The notes: a model not told the origin generated them from the sequence alone. Shown: positions 9,111 through 18,745, counted from the first letter of the stretch. The stretch is 60,447 bases of DNA from an uncultured Acidobacteriaceae bacterium (GCA_903904755.1 CAIVDV010000068.1:1-60447), one strand, 5' to 3'. Numbers and translations are program-made.

Positions 9111-10451
9111 CTAGCTCTTTTCGCGTGCCATGGCGCGCTTGAGGACAGTCTCAAGAGCTGCGCGAGCTTCAGCGTAATCTTCGGGGGAGATTTTGCCGGA
9201 GATCTTTTCGCTTTCGAGGGTGAAGAGCTCTTCCTTGATGTGGTCCATCTGGGCCCTGGCGGGGGAGACCGGTGCAGCCGGGATGGGTGCGTGGATGGGA
9301 GCGTGGGCTGCTGCTTGTGTGGGCAGAGCGGGGTTGGGGCCTGGGGCTGCGACGACGACCGAGCCGGCGGGCTTGCGGAGGAGGAAGGCAGCGGCGATGA
9401 CGAGGGCCAGGCCGAGACCGGCGAGGATCCAGTACTTGTACTTGGCGAGCGGGTCGGGGGTGTCAATGGGAACGCCGAGGCCGCCACCGGGTTTGCCGCC
9501 GGGGCCATTGGCCTGGGTGGTGTCTGCGGAGTCTGCCGCTCCGCCGCCCATGCCGCCGCCGCCACCGCCACCCTGGGCGGCTGCGTCACGGGGAAGGGAG
9601 CCCTCGCCGGAGACGGTGAAGCTGAGGTTCTGGCCGGGGGCGATGTTTTTGGCGAGCATGGTCTGGCCGCTGACATCGTCGGGAACGGGCTGGAAGCTGA
9701 GGCCGTCGTTGCCGGTGAGCTTCATGGTCTTGGGGAGCATGACGACGAGGTTGTCGACCTTTTCCATCATGACGGGCTTGAAGGTGTAGCTACCGGAGTA
9801 GGCGATGTGGTAGCTGAGCTGGAAGCGAGTGCCGAGATCGCGCTCGTTGGGGCGGATGGGGAAATCAAAGGCGTAGTGGCCCTTGGGGGAGATGGGATCC
9901 GGCGTGGCGGAGATGGGCATGTTGCTGGGGCCGACTGTAGCTGCGCCTTCGAGCGTAGCGTCGGCGGGCAGGACGACCTCAAAGGTCTTGGAGGATGCCT
10001 GGGTGCGGGGCGGGGAAGAGACGTTCTTGACGAAGTAGTTTTCCGTGACCTTGAGCTGGCCGCCCTCGGTTTCGAGGCGGAGGACGTCGGCTTCGGTGGA
10101 GACACCGTCGACCTTGGCAGCGACGTCGTAGACGGAGATTTCGGCGGTGCTCATGCCGGGGGGCATGTTTTTGAAGTAAGAGCCCTTCTGGTGCTCGACC
10201 TTGATGAGGTAGGGGTCGGTGTCAGCCGGGGTCTTGAGGGAGAAGTGGCCCTGGGCGTCGGTTTTGGCGGTGGTGAGCTCGTCCATGGCGCCTGTGAGGG
10301 AGAGCAGGGTGACGCTGTCGCCGGAAGAGGGCTTGCCGGTGGTCTGATTGGTGACGGTGCCGTGGATGGTACCGGCCCAGGCGGCGAGGGAGCTGACGGT
10401 GAGCAGCGCGAGAGCGGCAGCGCGCATTCCATTCTTCATGAGAGTATTCAA
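9111..10451 (-). CDS. Secreted, membrane-anchored protein with carboxypeptidase-regulatory domain
   Basis: A 446-residue protein with an N-terminal signal peptide, a carboxypeptidase-regulatory-like beta domain (about 27-110), a long beta-rich region, a Gly-rich stretch (GGGGGGGMGGG, around 300), one transmembrane helix (about 335-360) and a cytoplasmic tail. The tail ends in a helical motif, GKISPEDYAEARAALE, close to one in the CcmI-like neighbour. The annotated start is TTG with GAGG nine bases upstream; an ATG twelve bases further in is possible. It directly follows the ccm genes and is probably in their operon. It may help present haem or apocytochrome, but this is inferred from position only. 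Confidence 0.7.
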   Translation of the reverse strand: MNTLMKNGMRAAALALLTVSSLAAWAGTIHGTVTNQTTGKPSSGDSVTLLSLTGAMDELTTAKTDAQGHFSLKTPADTDPYLIKVEHQKGSYFKNMPPGMSTAEISVYDVAAKVDGVSTEADVLRLETEGGQLKVTENYFVKNVSSPPRTQASSKTFEVVLPADATLEGAATVGPSNMPISATPDPISPKGHYAFDFPIRPNERDLGTRFQLSYHIAYSGSYTFKPVMMEKVDNLVVMLPKTMKLTGNDGLSFQPVPDDVSGQTMLAKNIAPGQNLSFTVSGEGSLPRDAAAQGGGGGGGMGGGAADSADTTQANGPGGKPGGGLGVPIDTPDPLAKYKYWILAGLGLALVIAAAFLLRKPAGSVVVAAPGPNPALPTQAAAHAPIHAPIPAAPVSPARAQMDHIKEELFTLESEKISGKISPEDYAEARAALETVLKRAMAREKS

Positions 10452-10488
10452 GCGATTCGACCTCAGTTCGTGTGTTCTTGGGCTGGGA

Positions 10489-10770
10489 TTATCCAGCGTG
10501 CCGGAGGGTATCCATTTCAGCGAGGACAGCGGCTGCTTCGTTTTCGAGCAGGGTGCGCTGCGCTGTGTAGTCTTCCAGCGGGTATTTGCCGGCCTGGTAC
10601 TCGAAGTTCAAGTCGCGCAGGTTGGTGTAGAGCTGTTCCTTCCACTCTTCGAGGAAGTCGAGCCGGGTTTTTTCGGTTTGTGCAGTCGCGACCGAGTCGG
10701 GCCAGAAGGCATAGACAAAGAGGATGAGGGCCAGGACCGCGCCCAGTACAATTCCACTACCGCTAGACAT
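10489..10770 (-). CDS. CcmI-like cytochrome c biogenesis protein (small)
   Basis: A 93-residue protein with one N-terminal transmembrane helix (about 7-24) and a cytoplasmic coiled segment, LRDLNFEYQAGKYPLEDYT, of the kind found in the N-terminal part of CcmI. Proteobacterial CcmI carries a further periplasmic TPR domain for binding apocytochrome; this one does not. It begins four bases after the ccmH stop and so belongs to the ccmF-ccmH unit. Assignment rests on the short motif, the topology and the location. Confidence 0.65.
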   Translation of the reverse strand: MSSGSGIVLGAVLALILFVYAFWPDSVATAQTEKTRLDFLEEWKEQLYTNLRDLNFEYQAGKYPLEDYTAQRTLLENEAAAVLAEMDTLRHAG

Positions 10771-10773
10771 GGG

Positions 10774-11289
10774 TTACTCCCCTCCGAAATCTGTTTCGCG
10801 ACGGATGCGCTCGCGCATGTCGTCCTGAGCCTGAGCCGGTTCTGTAGCTGTGCCAGCAGCGACGGCGAGGCGGGTTTGTTTTGCCCAGTTGCGCACGAGG
10901 AAGACTGTGCCGACGAGGGCGAGGAGGCTGACGGCAAAGGGCATGATCCATGCGACGAGGTCGAAGCCGCTCTTGCTGGGTGCGGCGAGGACGGTTGCGC
11001 CGTAGCGCTGGACGAAGCTTTGCAGGACGAGTGAGTCGTTGTTGCCGGTGGAGATGGCGGACTGGAGCTCTGCGCGCATCTGTTCGCTGGTCTGGCAGCC
11101 GACGTGGTTGCACTCCAGCAGGACCTGGGCGCAGCCGCAGGTGCACATCATCTGGTGGCCGAGGTCGTTGAAGCGGGCGGCGGGGTCCGTAGCGCCCATG
11201 CCGAAAGCGACGGCGATGGCGACGGTGACGGTGAGAAGCAACTTGGACCGGAGGAGATTCTTCCACCGGGTCTGGATGAATGTGCGCAT
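10774..11289 (-). CDS. ccmH: Cytochrome c maturation protein CcmH
   Basis: A thiol oxidoreductase subunit of the haem lyase that reduces or holds the apocytochrome cysteines in the periplasm. The 171-residue protein has an N-terminal signal/anchor helix, the cysteine motif MMCTCGCAQVLLEC in place of the classical LRCxxCQ, and a C-terminal membrane helix. The start is the ATG encoding MRTFIQ, which overlaps the ccmF stop by one base (TGATG) and so is translationally coupled. The same frame is open for 70 codons further upstream within ccmF; that extension is an artefact. Confidence 0.85.
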   Translation of the reverse strand: MRTFIQTRWKNLLRSKLLLTVTVAIAVAFGMGATDPAARFNDLGHQMMCTCGCAQVLLECNHVGCQTSEQMRAELQSAISTGNNDSLVLQSFVQRYGATVLAAPSKSGFDLVAWIMPFAVSLLALVGTVFLVRNWAKQTRLAVAAGTATEPAQAQDDMRERIRRETDFGGE

Positions 11290-13328
11290 CAGGCGACACC
11301 TCCTGCAGCGAGGGGTTTGGCTGGGGCAGCGACTGCCTTGGTTTGGGGCGTGAGGCTGGGCAGCAGCGCCAGCAGGGAGCCGATGACGACGACGACGAAG
11401 CCGATCCAGATCCAGACGACGAGGGGATTGAGGAAGGCCTTGATGATGGGCATGCCGGTGGTGGGGTTGACGCCCTCGTAGACGACGTAGAGATCCCACT
11501 CAGGTGTGGAGTGATTGGCGACCATGGTCTGGGGCTGGCCAGAGGCATGGTAGACGCGGCGTTCGGGGGCCATCTGGAGGATGGATTTGCCGCCGGCGCT
11601 GACGTCAATCTGGGCGTACTCGGTGTCGTAGTTGAGGTTCGACTCCTGAGTGTTGCCGAGGTTCTTGAGGGTGTACGGCCCGATGGTCATGGTGTCGCCG
11701 GGGGTCATTTCCTTTTCAACACTGCGGTTGAAGGCGTAACCGGCGAAACCGATGAAGATAAGGACGATGCCGAGGTGAACCAGGTAGCCACCGTAGCGGC
11801 GGGTGTTGCGGCGGAAGAGGGTGACAACGGCTGAGAGGAGATTGCGGCCGGTCTGTTTGGAGATGACCATGGCCCCGCGAAGGTACTCGGAGAGGATGGC
11901 GGTGCCGACGGCGGCGGAGAGCGCCCAGGTGAGGGCCGCGTAGAAGGTGCCTTCGTCGCCCCAGACCTTGATGCCGCCAACCCAGACGCCGAGGAAGGTA
12001 ATCCAGAAGGCGATGGTGGGCCAGAGGAAGTTCTTCTTCATGCCCTTGAGGCTGGAGGAGCGCCATGCGAGCAGCGGGCCAACGCCGGTGAGCAGGAGGA
12101 GGAAGACGCCGATGGGGACCATGACGTGGGTGTAGTAGGCGCCGGAGACGGTCTTCTTGGTGCCCTCGACGTATTCACTGAGGACCGGGTAAAGGGTGCC
12201 CCAGAGGATGGTGAAGCAGGCGGCGAGCAGGACCAGGTTGTTGAAGAGGAAGCTGGACTCGCGGCTGACGAGGGATTCAAGCTGATGCTCGGATTTGAGG
12301 TGGTCGCGCTGCAGGATGTAGGTGAAGACGCAGACGGCGAGGGTGATGAGGAGGAAGACGATGAACCAGGTGCCGATGGAGGACTGGGCGAAGGCGTGCA
12401 CGGAGCTGACCAGACCGCCGCGGGTGAGCAGTGTTCCGAGGATGGAGAGGAGGAAGGTAGAGAAGATGAGCCAGACGTTCCACTGCTTCATCATGCCGCG
12501 CTTTTCCTGCATCATGACGGAGTGAAGGAAGGCGGTGCCTGTGAGCCATGGCATGAGGGAGGCGTTTTCGACGGGGTCCCAGCCCCAGTATCCGCCCCAG
12601 CCGAGGACCGCATAGGCCCAGTGCATGCCGAGCAGGATGCCGACGGTGAGGAAGAGCCAGGTGAACATGGTCCAGCGGCGAGTAATCTTGATCCATTTTT
12701 CGCCGGGGTAGCGCATCATGAGCGCGCCGAGAGCGAAGGCGAAGGGGATGGTGAAGCCGACGTATCCGAGGTAAAGCATGGGGGGATGGATGACCATCTC
12801 GGGATACTGGAGCAGCGGGTTGAGGCCGTTGCCGTCGTCGGGGATGACGCCGCCGCGGACCAGCGAGAAGGGCTGGGCGACGAAGTTGACGAGGAGCAGG
12901 AAGAAGATTTGTACGGCGGCGAGGATGGTGCCGGCGTAGGCGTAGAGGCGGACGTCCTTTTTATGGGTGAGGCGGAGGACGAAGCCGAAGCCTGCGAGGA
13001 GCCAGTTCCAGAGGAGCAGGGAACCTTCCTGCCCGGACCAGAGGGCGGCGAATTTATAGGCGCCGGGGAGGGCACGGTTGGAGTGCTCGACGATGTACTC
13101 GATGGAGAAGTCGTTTTGGAAGACGCTCCAGACGAGTGCAAAGGCCGCCGCAGTGATGGCCACGAAGGTGGCGATACCCGCCCGGCGACCGGTTTCTGCG
13201 AGTCGCTCAGGGGAGACACGCGCTGGACCGCCGACCGACAGCAGGCGCAGCGCCACGGTACCGGCAAAGAGGTTCCAAACCGCCAATGCCAGCGCAACGA
13301 GAAGGATAAAACTACCGAATGCCGCCAT
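11289..13328 (-). CDS. ccmF: Haem lyase subunit CcmF
   Basis: The large membrane subunit of the system I cytochrome c haem ligation complex. About 680 residues with some fifteen hydrophobic segments. The haem-handling WWD motif is present as WGGYWGWDPVENASLMPWL, and the VIHPPMLYLGYVG segment typical of CcmF precedes it. A periplasmic loop follows near the C-terminus. The ATG encoding MAAFGSF is preferred; the frame is open six codons further to a TTG. It is the first gene of a ccmF-ccmH-ccmI-like run. CcmA, B, C and E are not in the window and must lie elsewhere. Confidence 0.93.
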   Translation of the reverse strand: MAAFGSFILLVALALAVWNLFAGTVALRLLSVGGPARVSPERLAETGRRAGIATFVAITAAAFALVWSVFQNDFSIEYIVEHSNRALPGAYKFAALWSGQEGSLLLWNWLLAGFGFVLRLTHKKDVRLYAYAGTILAAVQIFFLLLVNFVAQPFSLVRGGVIPDDGNGLNPLLQYPEMVIHPPMLYLGYVGFTIPFAFALGALMMRYPGEKWIKITRRWTMFTWLFLTVGILLGMHWAYAVLGWGGYWGWDPVENASLMPWLTGTAFLHSVMMQEKRGMMKQWNVWLIFSTFLLSILGTLLTRGGLVSSVHAFAQSSIGTWFIVFLLITLAVCVFTYILQRDHLKSEHQLESLVSRESSFLFNNLVLLAACFTILWGTLYPVLSEYVEGTKKTVSGAYYTHVMVPIGVFLLLLTGVGPLLAWRSSSLKGMKKNFLWPTIAFWITFLGVWVGGIKVWGDEGTFYAALTWALSAAVGTAILSEYLRGAMVISKQTGRNLLSAVVTLFRRNTRRYGGYLVHLGIVLIFIGFAGYAFNRSVEKEMTPGDTMTIGPYTLKNLGNTQESNLNYDTEYAQIDVSAGGKSILQMAPERRVYHASGQPQTMVANHSTPEWDLYVVYEGVNPTTGMPIIKAFLNPLVVWIWIGFVVVVIGSLLALLPSLTPQTKAVAAPAKPLAAGGVA

Positions 13329-13573
13329 AAAAGTTCCAGACTCCAAGGCCGGGGAAAGATGGCCAGTTCTGATTGTCGCACCCGCCGCAAAGCAGGGGCA
13401 AAGTCATCGTGAAATGTGATGACTCTTCATTCGTATCGGATGGTATATGGAAATTTTGTGCGCTTCGTCACACAAAAGATTGGGAAGGGCAATCGTTTAT
13501 TAGACTTTCCCGGCAGGCGGGACGTGAGCAGGTGCCTGAGTGGGCCCAAAGCGGAGAAATGGGAGAGGCGCGA

Positions 13574-13954
13574 TCAGGCGGATTGGCGGTGGGTGCCCTT
13601 GAGGAGACCCTTGACGGTGGCGCGGAAATCCTCAGGTGAAGTTGCGATGGAAACGAATACCCCGGGGAGGGTGGAATATTCCTGGGGTGCTTCTGGGTGG
13701 GAGCTGAGGATGAGGACTGGGATGCCGACGATGCGGGATTGGAGTTCGGTGACGAACTCCGGGCCGGAGATGCCGTGGATGGGGTGGCTGGCGACGATGA
13801 GGCCGAGCCGGCCGGCGAAGTCGATGGCCCCGAGGAGGCAGAGAGCCTCAGCAGCATCGGTCACGCGGACGACGGTGGCGTGGTCGCGTTCAAGGATGGA
13901 TTGTCGGAGGGAAGCCCGGAGGGGGTTGTCATCCACGAGAAGAATAGTAGCCAT
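13574..13954 (-). CDS. Degenerate response-regulator receiver domain
   Basis: A single 126-residue receiver-type domain. The acidic pair Asp8-Asp9 and the conserved Ser84/Ser85 are present. The strand that should carry the phosphorylated Asp reads LIVASHP, so position 56 is Ser, and the conserved Lys of the last strand is also missing (VFVSIATSP). It is therefore unlikely to be phosphorylated in the usual manner and may be a pseudo-receiver that binds a partner. It stands alone between ccmF and uvrB with no kinase nearby. It starts at ATG and ends about 245 bases before ccmF; that gap shows nothing recognisable. Confidence 0.8.
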   Translation of the reverse strand: MATILLVDDNPLRASLRQSILERDHATVVRVTDAAEALCLLGAIDFAGRLGLIVASHPIHGISGPEFVTELQSRIVGIPVLILSSHPEAPQEYSTLPGVFVSIATSPEDFRATVKGLLKGTHRQSA

Positions 13955-14092
13955 AAATACCCATCGCCGCGTCCTGGCACTACCGCCGGATCGTCGGCCG
14001 AATCGGAGACAACTACAGGCTCCACAGACTGAGATGGCGGCGGTTTGCGCGGGGTTGTATGGAGCGCGGACTGGGCCCTCAGAAAAATCGTG

Positions 14093-16114
14093 TTACTGGT
14101 CCTCCGGGGTGGATTCGGCGGCGGGGCCGAAGAGGAACTCCTGTTCGCGCATGGACTTGATGCGGTCGCGGAGGGAGGCAGCTTTCTCAAACTCGAATTT
14201 GGCGGCGGCGGCGCGCATTTCCTTTTCGAGGCCTTCGAGGAATTTTTCGAGGTCGTCGAGGGTGCGGAACTCGGGCGCTTCGGCGGGGGAGTCTTCGATG
14301 GGGTCGCCGTACTCGGCTTTGAGGATTTCAGCGAGCGAGGTATCGAGGTGGCTGAGGACGGAGCGGGGTTCGATGCCGTTGTCGAGGTTGTGCTGGTGCT
14401 GGATTTCGCGGCGGCGGGTGGTTTCGTCGATGGCGCGCTTCATGGAGTCGGTCATGCGGTCGGCGTAGAGGATGGCGCGGCCCTCGACGTTACGGGCGGC
14501 GCGGCCCATGGTCTGGATGAGGGAGCCGGTGGAGCGGAGGAAGCCTTCCTTGTCGGCGTCGAGGATGGCGACAAGGGAAACTTCGGGGAGGTCGAGGCCT
14601 TCGCGGAGGAGGTTGATGCCAATGAGGACGTCGTACTCGCCCTTGCGGAGGCCGGCGAGGATTTTGATGCGCTCGAGGGTTTCGATCTCCGAGTGCATGT
14701 AGCGGCAGCGGACGCCAACCTCAGTGTAGTAACCGGCGAGATCCTCAGACATACGCTTGGTGAGGGTGGTGACGAGGACGCGCTCGTCTTTGGCGGTGCG
14801 GATGCGGATTTCGGCGAGGAGGTCGTCAATTTGGCCTTTGACGGGGCGGACTTCGACGATGGGGTCGAGGAGGCCAGTGGGGCGGATGACCTGTTCGACA
14901 ACCACACCCGAGGATTTGGTGAGCTCGTAGGGACCGGGGGTGGCGGAGACGTAGATGGTCTGGCTGACGCGGTTTTCGAACTCCTCGAAGCGCAGGGGGC
15001 GGTTGTCCATGGCGGAGGGGAGGCGGAAGCCGTAGTCGACGAGGTTCTGCTTGCGGCTGCGGTCGCCGTGCCACATACCGTGGACCTGGGGGATGGTGAC
15101 GTGGGACTCGTCGATGAAGACGAGGAAGTCGCGGGGGAAGTAGTCGAGCAGGGTGGGTGGGGGCTCGCCGGGGAGCCGGCCGGAGAAGTGGCGGGAGTAG
15201 TTTTCAATGCCATGACAGTAGCCCATGGACTTGATCATTTCGAGATCGAAGCGGGTGCGCTGGTGGATGCGCTGGGCTTCGACCATGCGGCCCTGCTTTT
15301 CGAGCTCGGCTTCCCACTCGGTGAGCTCGTGGACGATGGTGGTGATGGCCTCGGCTTTGCGGTCGGGGGGGACGACGTAGTGGCTTTTGGGGTAGATGGG
15401 GAGGCGGGCGAACTTTTGCTTTACGGTGCCGAAGAGAGGATCGATTTGAGCGAGGCACTCGATTTCGTCGCCGAAGAGTTCGATGCGGAAGGCGTTTTCG
15501 TCGTAGGTGGGGAAGACCTCAATGACGTCGCCGCGAACGCGGAAGGTGCCGCGCCGGAAGTCGGCGTCGTTGCGTTCGTAGAGGATTTCGACGAGGCGGC
15601 GGACGATGTCTTTTCGGCTGATGCGCTGGCCTTTTTCGAGGAGGAGGAGCATGCCGAAGTAGGCCTCAGGCGAGCCGAGGCCGTAGATGCAGGAGACGGA
15701 GCTGACGATGATGGAGTCGCGGCGTTCGAAAAGGGAACGGGTGGCGGAGAGGCGGAGCTTGTCGAGCTCCTCGTTGATGGTGGCTTCTTTTTCGATGTAG
15801 AGGTCGCCGGCGGGGATGTATGCCTCGGGCTGGTAGTAGTCGTAGTAGGAGACGAAGTACTCGACGGCGTTGCCGGGGAAGAATTGCTTGAACTCGGAGT
15901 AGAGCTGGGCGGCGAGGATCTTGTTGTGGGCGAGGATGAGGGCTGGGCGGTTGAGTTCCTCAATGACCTTGGCCATGGTGAAGGTTTTGCCGGAGCCGGT
16001 GACGCCGAGAAGGACCTGATGCTGCTCGCCGTCGGCGATGCCATCGACGAGTTCGCGGATGGCGCGGGGCTGGTCGCCCTTTGGTTTGTAGTTTGAGACG
16101 AGCTGAAAGTCCAT
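14093..16114 (-). CDS. uvrB: Excinuclease ABC subunit B
   Basis: The damage-verifying helicase-like subunit of nucleotide excision repair, loaded by UvrA and nicked with UvrC. 673 residues, the standard family length. Visible features are Walker A GVTGSGKT at about 37-44, the beta-hairpin region [12 protein letters not shown], the DEAD-like box FIDESH, helicase motif VI around QTMGRAARN, and a C-terminal UVR motif of about 35 residues ([17 protein letters not shown]). It appears monocistronic, with repeat arrays upstream. The sequence is intact. Confidence 0.97.
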   Translation of the reverse strand: MDFQLVSNYKPKGDQPRAIRELVDGIADGEQHQVLLGVTGSGKTFTMAKVIEELNRPALILAHNKILAAQLYSEFKQFFPGNAVEYFVSYYDYYQPEAYIPAGDLYIEKEATINEELDKLRLSATRSLFERRDSIIVSSVSCIYGLGSPEAYFGMLLLLEKGQRISRKDIVRRLVEILYERNDADFRRGTFRVRGDVIEVFPTYDENAFRIELFGDEIECLAQIDPLFGTVKQKFARLPIYPKSHYVVPPDRKAEAITTIVHELTEWEAELEKQGRMVEAQRIHQRTRFDLEMIKSMGYCHGIENYSRHFSGRLPGEPPPTLLDYFPRDFLVFIDESHVTIPQVHGMWHGDRSRKQNLVDYGFRLPSAMDNRPLRFEEFENRVSQTIYVSATPGPYELTKSSGVVVEQVIRPTGLLDPIVEVRPVKGQIDDLLAEIRIRTAKDERVLVTTLTKRMSEDLAGYYTEVGVRCRYMHSEIETLERIKILAGLRKGEYDVLIGINLLREGLDLPEVSLVAILDADKEGFLRSTGSLIQTMGRAARNVEGRAILYADRMTDSMKRAIDETTRRREIQHQHNLDNGIEPRSVLSHLDTSLAEILKAEYGDPIEDSPAEAPEFRTLDDLEKFLEGLEKEMRAAAAKFEFEKAASLRDRIKSMREQEFLFGPAAESTPEDQ

Positions 16115-16157
16115 GGTGAGAGTATAACGGAAAGGCGAAGAGAAAGCGAAGATAATT

Positions 16158-16195
16158 CAGGGGTCAGGGGTCAGGGGTCAGGGGTCAGAGGTCAA
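16158..16195 (+). repeat. GGGGTCA array forming a perfect G-quadruplex motif
   Basis: Four GGGG runs at 16160-16163, 16167-16170, 16174-16177 and 16181-16184 are separated by three-base TCA loops. The complement of the third TCA is the stop codon of the Fic gene, and the last Fic residues (TSDP) are encoded by the array itself. Confidence 0.85.
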
Positions 16196-17293
16196 GGGGA
16201 GGGTGTAGTGGGTGCTGCGGCCGCCGGAGGAGCTGCGGTGGAGTAGGCCCCAGGCGACGAGGGCGGAGAGGTCGCGGAGGGCGGTGTCGTGGGAGGCTTT
16301 GGTAAGTGCAGCGTATTTGGCAGAGGTGAGGTTGCCCTGGAAGCCGGCGAGCAGGCGGGTGAGGACGAGGCGCTGGCGCTCGTTGAGGGGGAACTGGGCG
16401 GCGGATTGCCAGAAGCGGGCCTGGTCGAGGACTGAGGAGAGGGTGGACTGGGCGCGGGAGATGGCCCGGCCCATGCAGCCGAGGAACCAGTCGAGCCAGG
16501 GGGTGATATCGAGCGAGCCGCGCTGGGATTGCTCGAGGATGGAGTAGTAGTCGTCGCGCTCGAGGCGGATTTGGCCGGAGAGGGAGTAGAAGCGCTGGGA
16601 GCTTTGCTCGCTGCGGGCGAGGGCGAGATCGGCGACGGCGCGTGCGATGCGGCCGTTGCCGTCGTCGAAAGGGTGAAGGGTGACGAGCCAGAAGTGGGCG
16701 ATGGCGGCCTTCATGACCCAGTCGGTGTCGTTGGGGCCGTGGAACCAGGCGAGGAAGGAATCGACCTCGACGGGGAGGCTCGCTGCGGCGGGGGCCTGGA
16801 AGTGGACGCGCTCGCGACCGATGGGGCCGGAGACGACCTGCATGGGGCCGGTAGAGTCGAGGCGGAAGTTGCCGACGCGGATGGAACGCATGGCGCTGCG
16901 GGCGGCTGGGAAGAGCGCGGCGTGCCAGGCGAAGAGGCGGTCGCGGGTGAGCGGGGCCTGGAAGTTGGTGGTGGCATCGAGCATCATTTCGACGACGGAG
17001 TCCACGTCGCGGTCGACGAAACGGGGGCCGGCGTATTCCAGGCCGATGCGGCGGGCGACGGAAGAGCGAACCTGCTGGAGATCGAGACGGTCGCCTTCGA
17101 TTTCAGAGGATTTGAGGACGTCTTCGGAGAGGGTGTCGAGGAGGGTGTGCTCACGGGTGCGGAGGCCGAGCGCGTCGAGGCGGCCGAGGAGGCGTCCCTG
17201 CTGGTGGCGCACCTCGGCGAGTCGGGCGGCGAGGAGGTCGCCATTCCAGCGGAAGTTGGGCCAGTCGGGATATTCGTGGATAAAGTCGTGCAT
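16178..17293 (-). CDS. Fic family protein (DUF4172 plus Fic), probable AMPylator
   Basis: A 371-residue enzyme of the FIC fold that usually transfers AMP from ATP to a protein hydroxyl. The catalytic loop HPFDDGNGR lies at about 207-215 and matches HPFxDGNGR, so it should be active. An N-terminal inhibitory helix motif, SSEIEG (about 62-67), has the (S/T)xxxE(G/N) form, indicating self-inhibition. The N-terminal 90 residues fit DUF4172 and the C-terminus looks like a winged helix. The target is unknown. No antitoxin-like small gene is adjacent. The C-terminal few residues are read from a GGGGTCA repeat array. Confidence 0.9.
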   Translation of the reverse strand: MHDFIHEYPDWPNFRWNGDLLAARLAEVRHQQGRLLGRLDALGLRTREHTLLDTLSEDVLKSSEIEGDRLDLQQVRSSVARRIGLEYAGPRFVDRDVDSVVEMMLDATTNFQAPLTRDRLFAWHAALFPAARSAMRSIRVGNFRLDSTGPMQVVSGPIGRERVHFQAPAAASLPVEVDSFLAWFHGPNDTDWVMKAAIAHFWLVTLHPFDDGNGRIARAVADLALARSEQSSQRFYSLSGQIRLERDDYYSILEQSQRGSLDITPWLDWFLGCMGRAISRAQSTLSSVLDQARFWQSAAQFPLNERQRLVLTRLLAGFQGNLTSAKYAALTKASHDTALRDLSALVAWGLLHRSSSGGRSTHYTLPLTSDP

Positions 17294-17414
17294 TCAACGC
17301 GAGTCCTGCGTAGATTATGCCATGGATTCGACGCGGGGTGGGATAAATAACGCACGAAATGCGTCGATTACGGGAGGTATTCGACGCATTTGGCTTGAAG
17401 GGGATTGGGGTGGG

Positions 17415-18164
17415 TTACCAGGGGAGGGGTTTGCCGAGGTGGAAGTAGCCGCCGGTGGGGCCGTCGTTGGGGAGGGTGGCGAGCTGGACGGAGGTTTTTG
17501 CTCCTTCGGCGAGATCCATGGTGGCATGGGGGCCGCCCATGTCGGTTTTGACCCAGCCGGGGTGGGCGGAGTTGACCTTGATGGTGGTGTCGCGGAGCTC
17601 GTAGGCGAGATGGATGGTCAGCGAGTTGAGGGCAGTTTTGGAGACGTCGTAGGCGAAGGATTTTGCGGAGTAGATGGGGGATTTGGGCTCGGCGTGGAGG
17701 GTTTGTGAGCCGAGGATGGAGGAGAGGTTGACGATGCGGCCGGCTGGGCTGAGGCGGAGCAGCGGCAGCAGGGTTTGGGTGAGGGCGACCTGGGCGAAGA
17801 AGTTGGTTTCCATGACGCGGCGGAGCTCGTCGAGGGGGAGTTCGGAGGCTTTGTGGGCGGGGCCGACGGGCGGGAAGGTGCCGTCGCCTGCGGCGATGCC
17901 GGCGTTGTTGACGAGGATGTCGAGGCGTCCCCAGTGCTGGGCGAGGTAGTCGTGGGCGGCCAGATGGTGGGCCGGGTTGGTGATGTCGAAGAGGATGGCT
18001 TCGGCCTGGACGCCGGCGGCGCGGAGCTTTTCTACGGCCCGGTGGCCGCTGGCGAGGTCGCGGGAGCCGATAAGGGAGGCGACGCCGTGGGGAGCGAGGT
18101 CGAGGGCGGTCTGGAAGCCGATGCCGCGGTTGGCGCCGGTGATGAATGCGATTTTCTGGGACAT
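17415..18164 (-). CDS. Short-chain dehydrogenase/reductase
   Basis: A classical SDR of 249 residues. The cofactor motif TGANRGIG is at about 10-17, NNAG follows in the fourth strand, the catalytic Ser is in NLSS, and the catalytic pair is in YDVSK (YxxxK). The length and the C-terminal PGWVKTDMGG segment fit carbonyl reductase-like SDRs that use NADPH. The substrate cannot be read from sequence. It is divergent from the small secreted-protein gene, with about 120 bases between starts. Confidence 0.9.
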   Translation of the reverse strand: MSQKIAFITGANRGIGFQTALDLAPHGVASLIGSRDLASGHRAVEKLRAAGVQAEAILFDITNPAHHLAAHDYLAQHWGRLDILVNNAGIAAGDGTFPPVGPAHKASELPLDELRRVMETNFFAQVALTQTLLPLLRLSPAGRIVNLSSILGSQTLHAEPKSPIYSAKSFAYDVSKTALNSLTIHLAYELRDTTIKVNSAHPGWVKTDMGGPHATMDLAEGAKTSVQLATLPNDGPTGGYFHLGKPLPW

Positions 18165-18286
18165 GGAAGCGGGTCTCCTGTTGTGGTTCGATTCAGGCGG
18201 GAGGGGGATGGGTGCAGAAAGAGTGGAGAAGGGGCGGGAGGCTCGGGGTAGAATTGGGGAAATTCGGGAAGGGTGAGGAGACGGGG

Positions 18287-18742
18287 ATGCGACGGATTGG
18301 ATTGTTTCTGGTTGGTGTGATGATGGTGCTGGGGTTGGGGCGCAGCGGAGCGGCGCAGGGTGCGCCGACGCAGACGGCTGCGGGTGCGCCGTACACGATT
18401 GAGTACTACTACAAGGTGCAGTGGGGACATCAGCAGGAGTTTTTGAACCTGTTCCTGAAGAACCACTACCCGCTGCTGAAGAAGATTGTGGAGAGCGGCC
18501 GGATGACGGCGGTGAAGATGGAGGCTCCGACGTACCACACGACCGAAGACGGGCGGTGGGATTACCGGGTGACGATTACTTTCAAGGATTCCACGGTGGC
18601 GACGACGCCGAACCCGGATGAGGAGCGGCTGATCCACGAGCTGTGGCCGGACCAGGTGACGTACAAGGCGGAGGAGCAGCGGCGGTTTGAGATATTGGTG
18701 AGTCACTGGGACTTGCCGGTGACGAATATTACGCCGAAGTAA
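18287..18742 (+). CDS. Secreted protein of unknown function
   Basis: 151 residues with a clear signal peptide (about 1-23, ending AAQG) and a mature domain rich in aromatic and charged residues, beginning TIEYYYKVQWGHQQEF, reminiscent of a dimeric alpha/beta barrel fold. I do not recognise a named family with certainty. The start is the ATG with GAGGAG about six bases upstream; the same frame is open 47 codons further into the divergent promoter region, but that extension is unlikely to be translated. Confidence 0.75.
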   Translation: MRRIGLFLVGVMMVLGLGRSGAAQGAPTQTAAGAPYTIEYYYKVQWGHQQEFLNLFLKNHYPLLKKIVESGRMTAVKMEAPTYHTTEDGRWDYRVTITFKDSTVATTPNPDEERLIHELWPDQVTYKAEEQRRFEILVSHWDLPVTNITPK

Positions 18743-18745
18743 GGG

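Noticed and set aside
14045-16096. A 683-codon open frame opposite uvrB
   Set aside because: uvrB is unmistakable on the minus strand. The frame is open only because C-ending codons give few antisense stops.
16178-17293. Fic gene considered as a toxin-antitoxin system
   Set aside because: There is no small antitoxin gene beside it. The inhibitory helix motif is inside the same chain, so it looks self-regulated.
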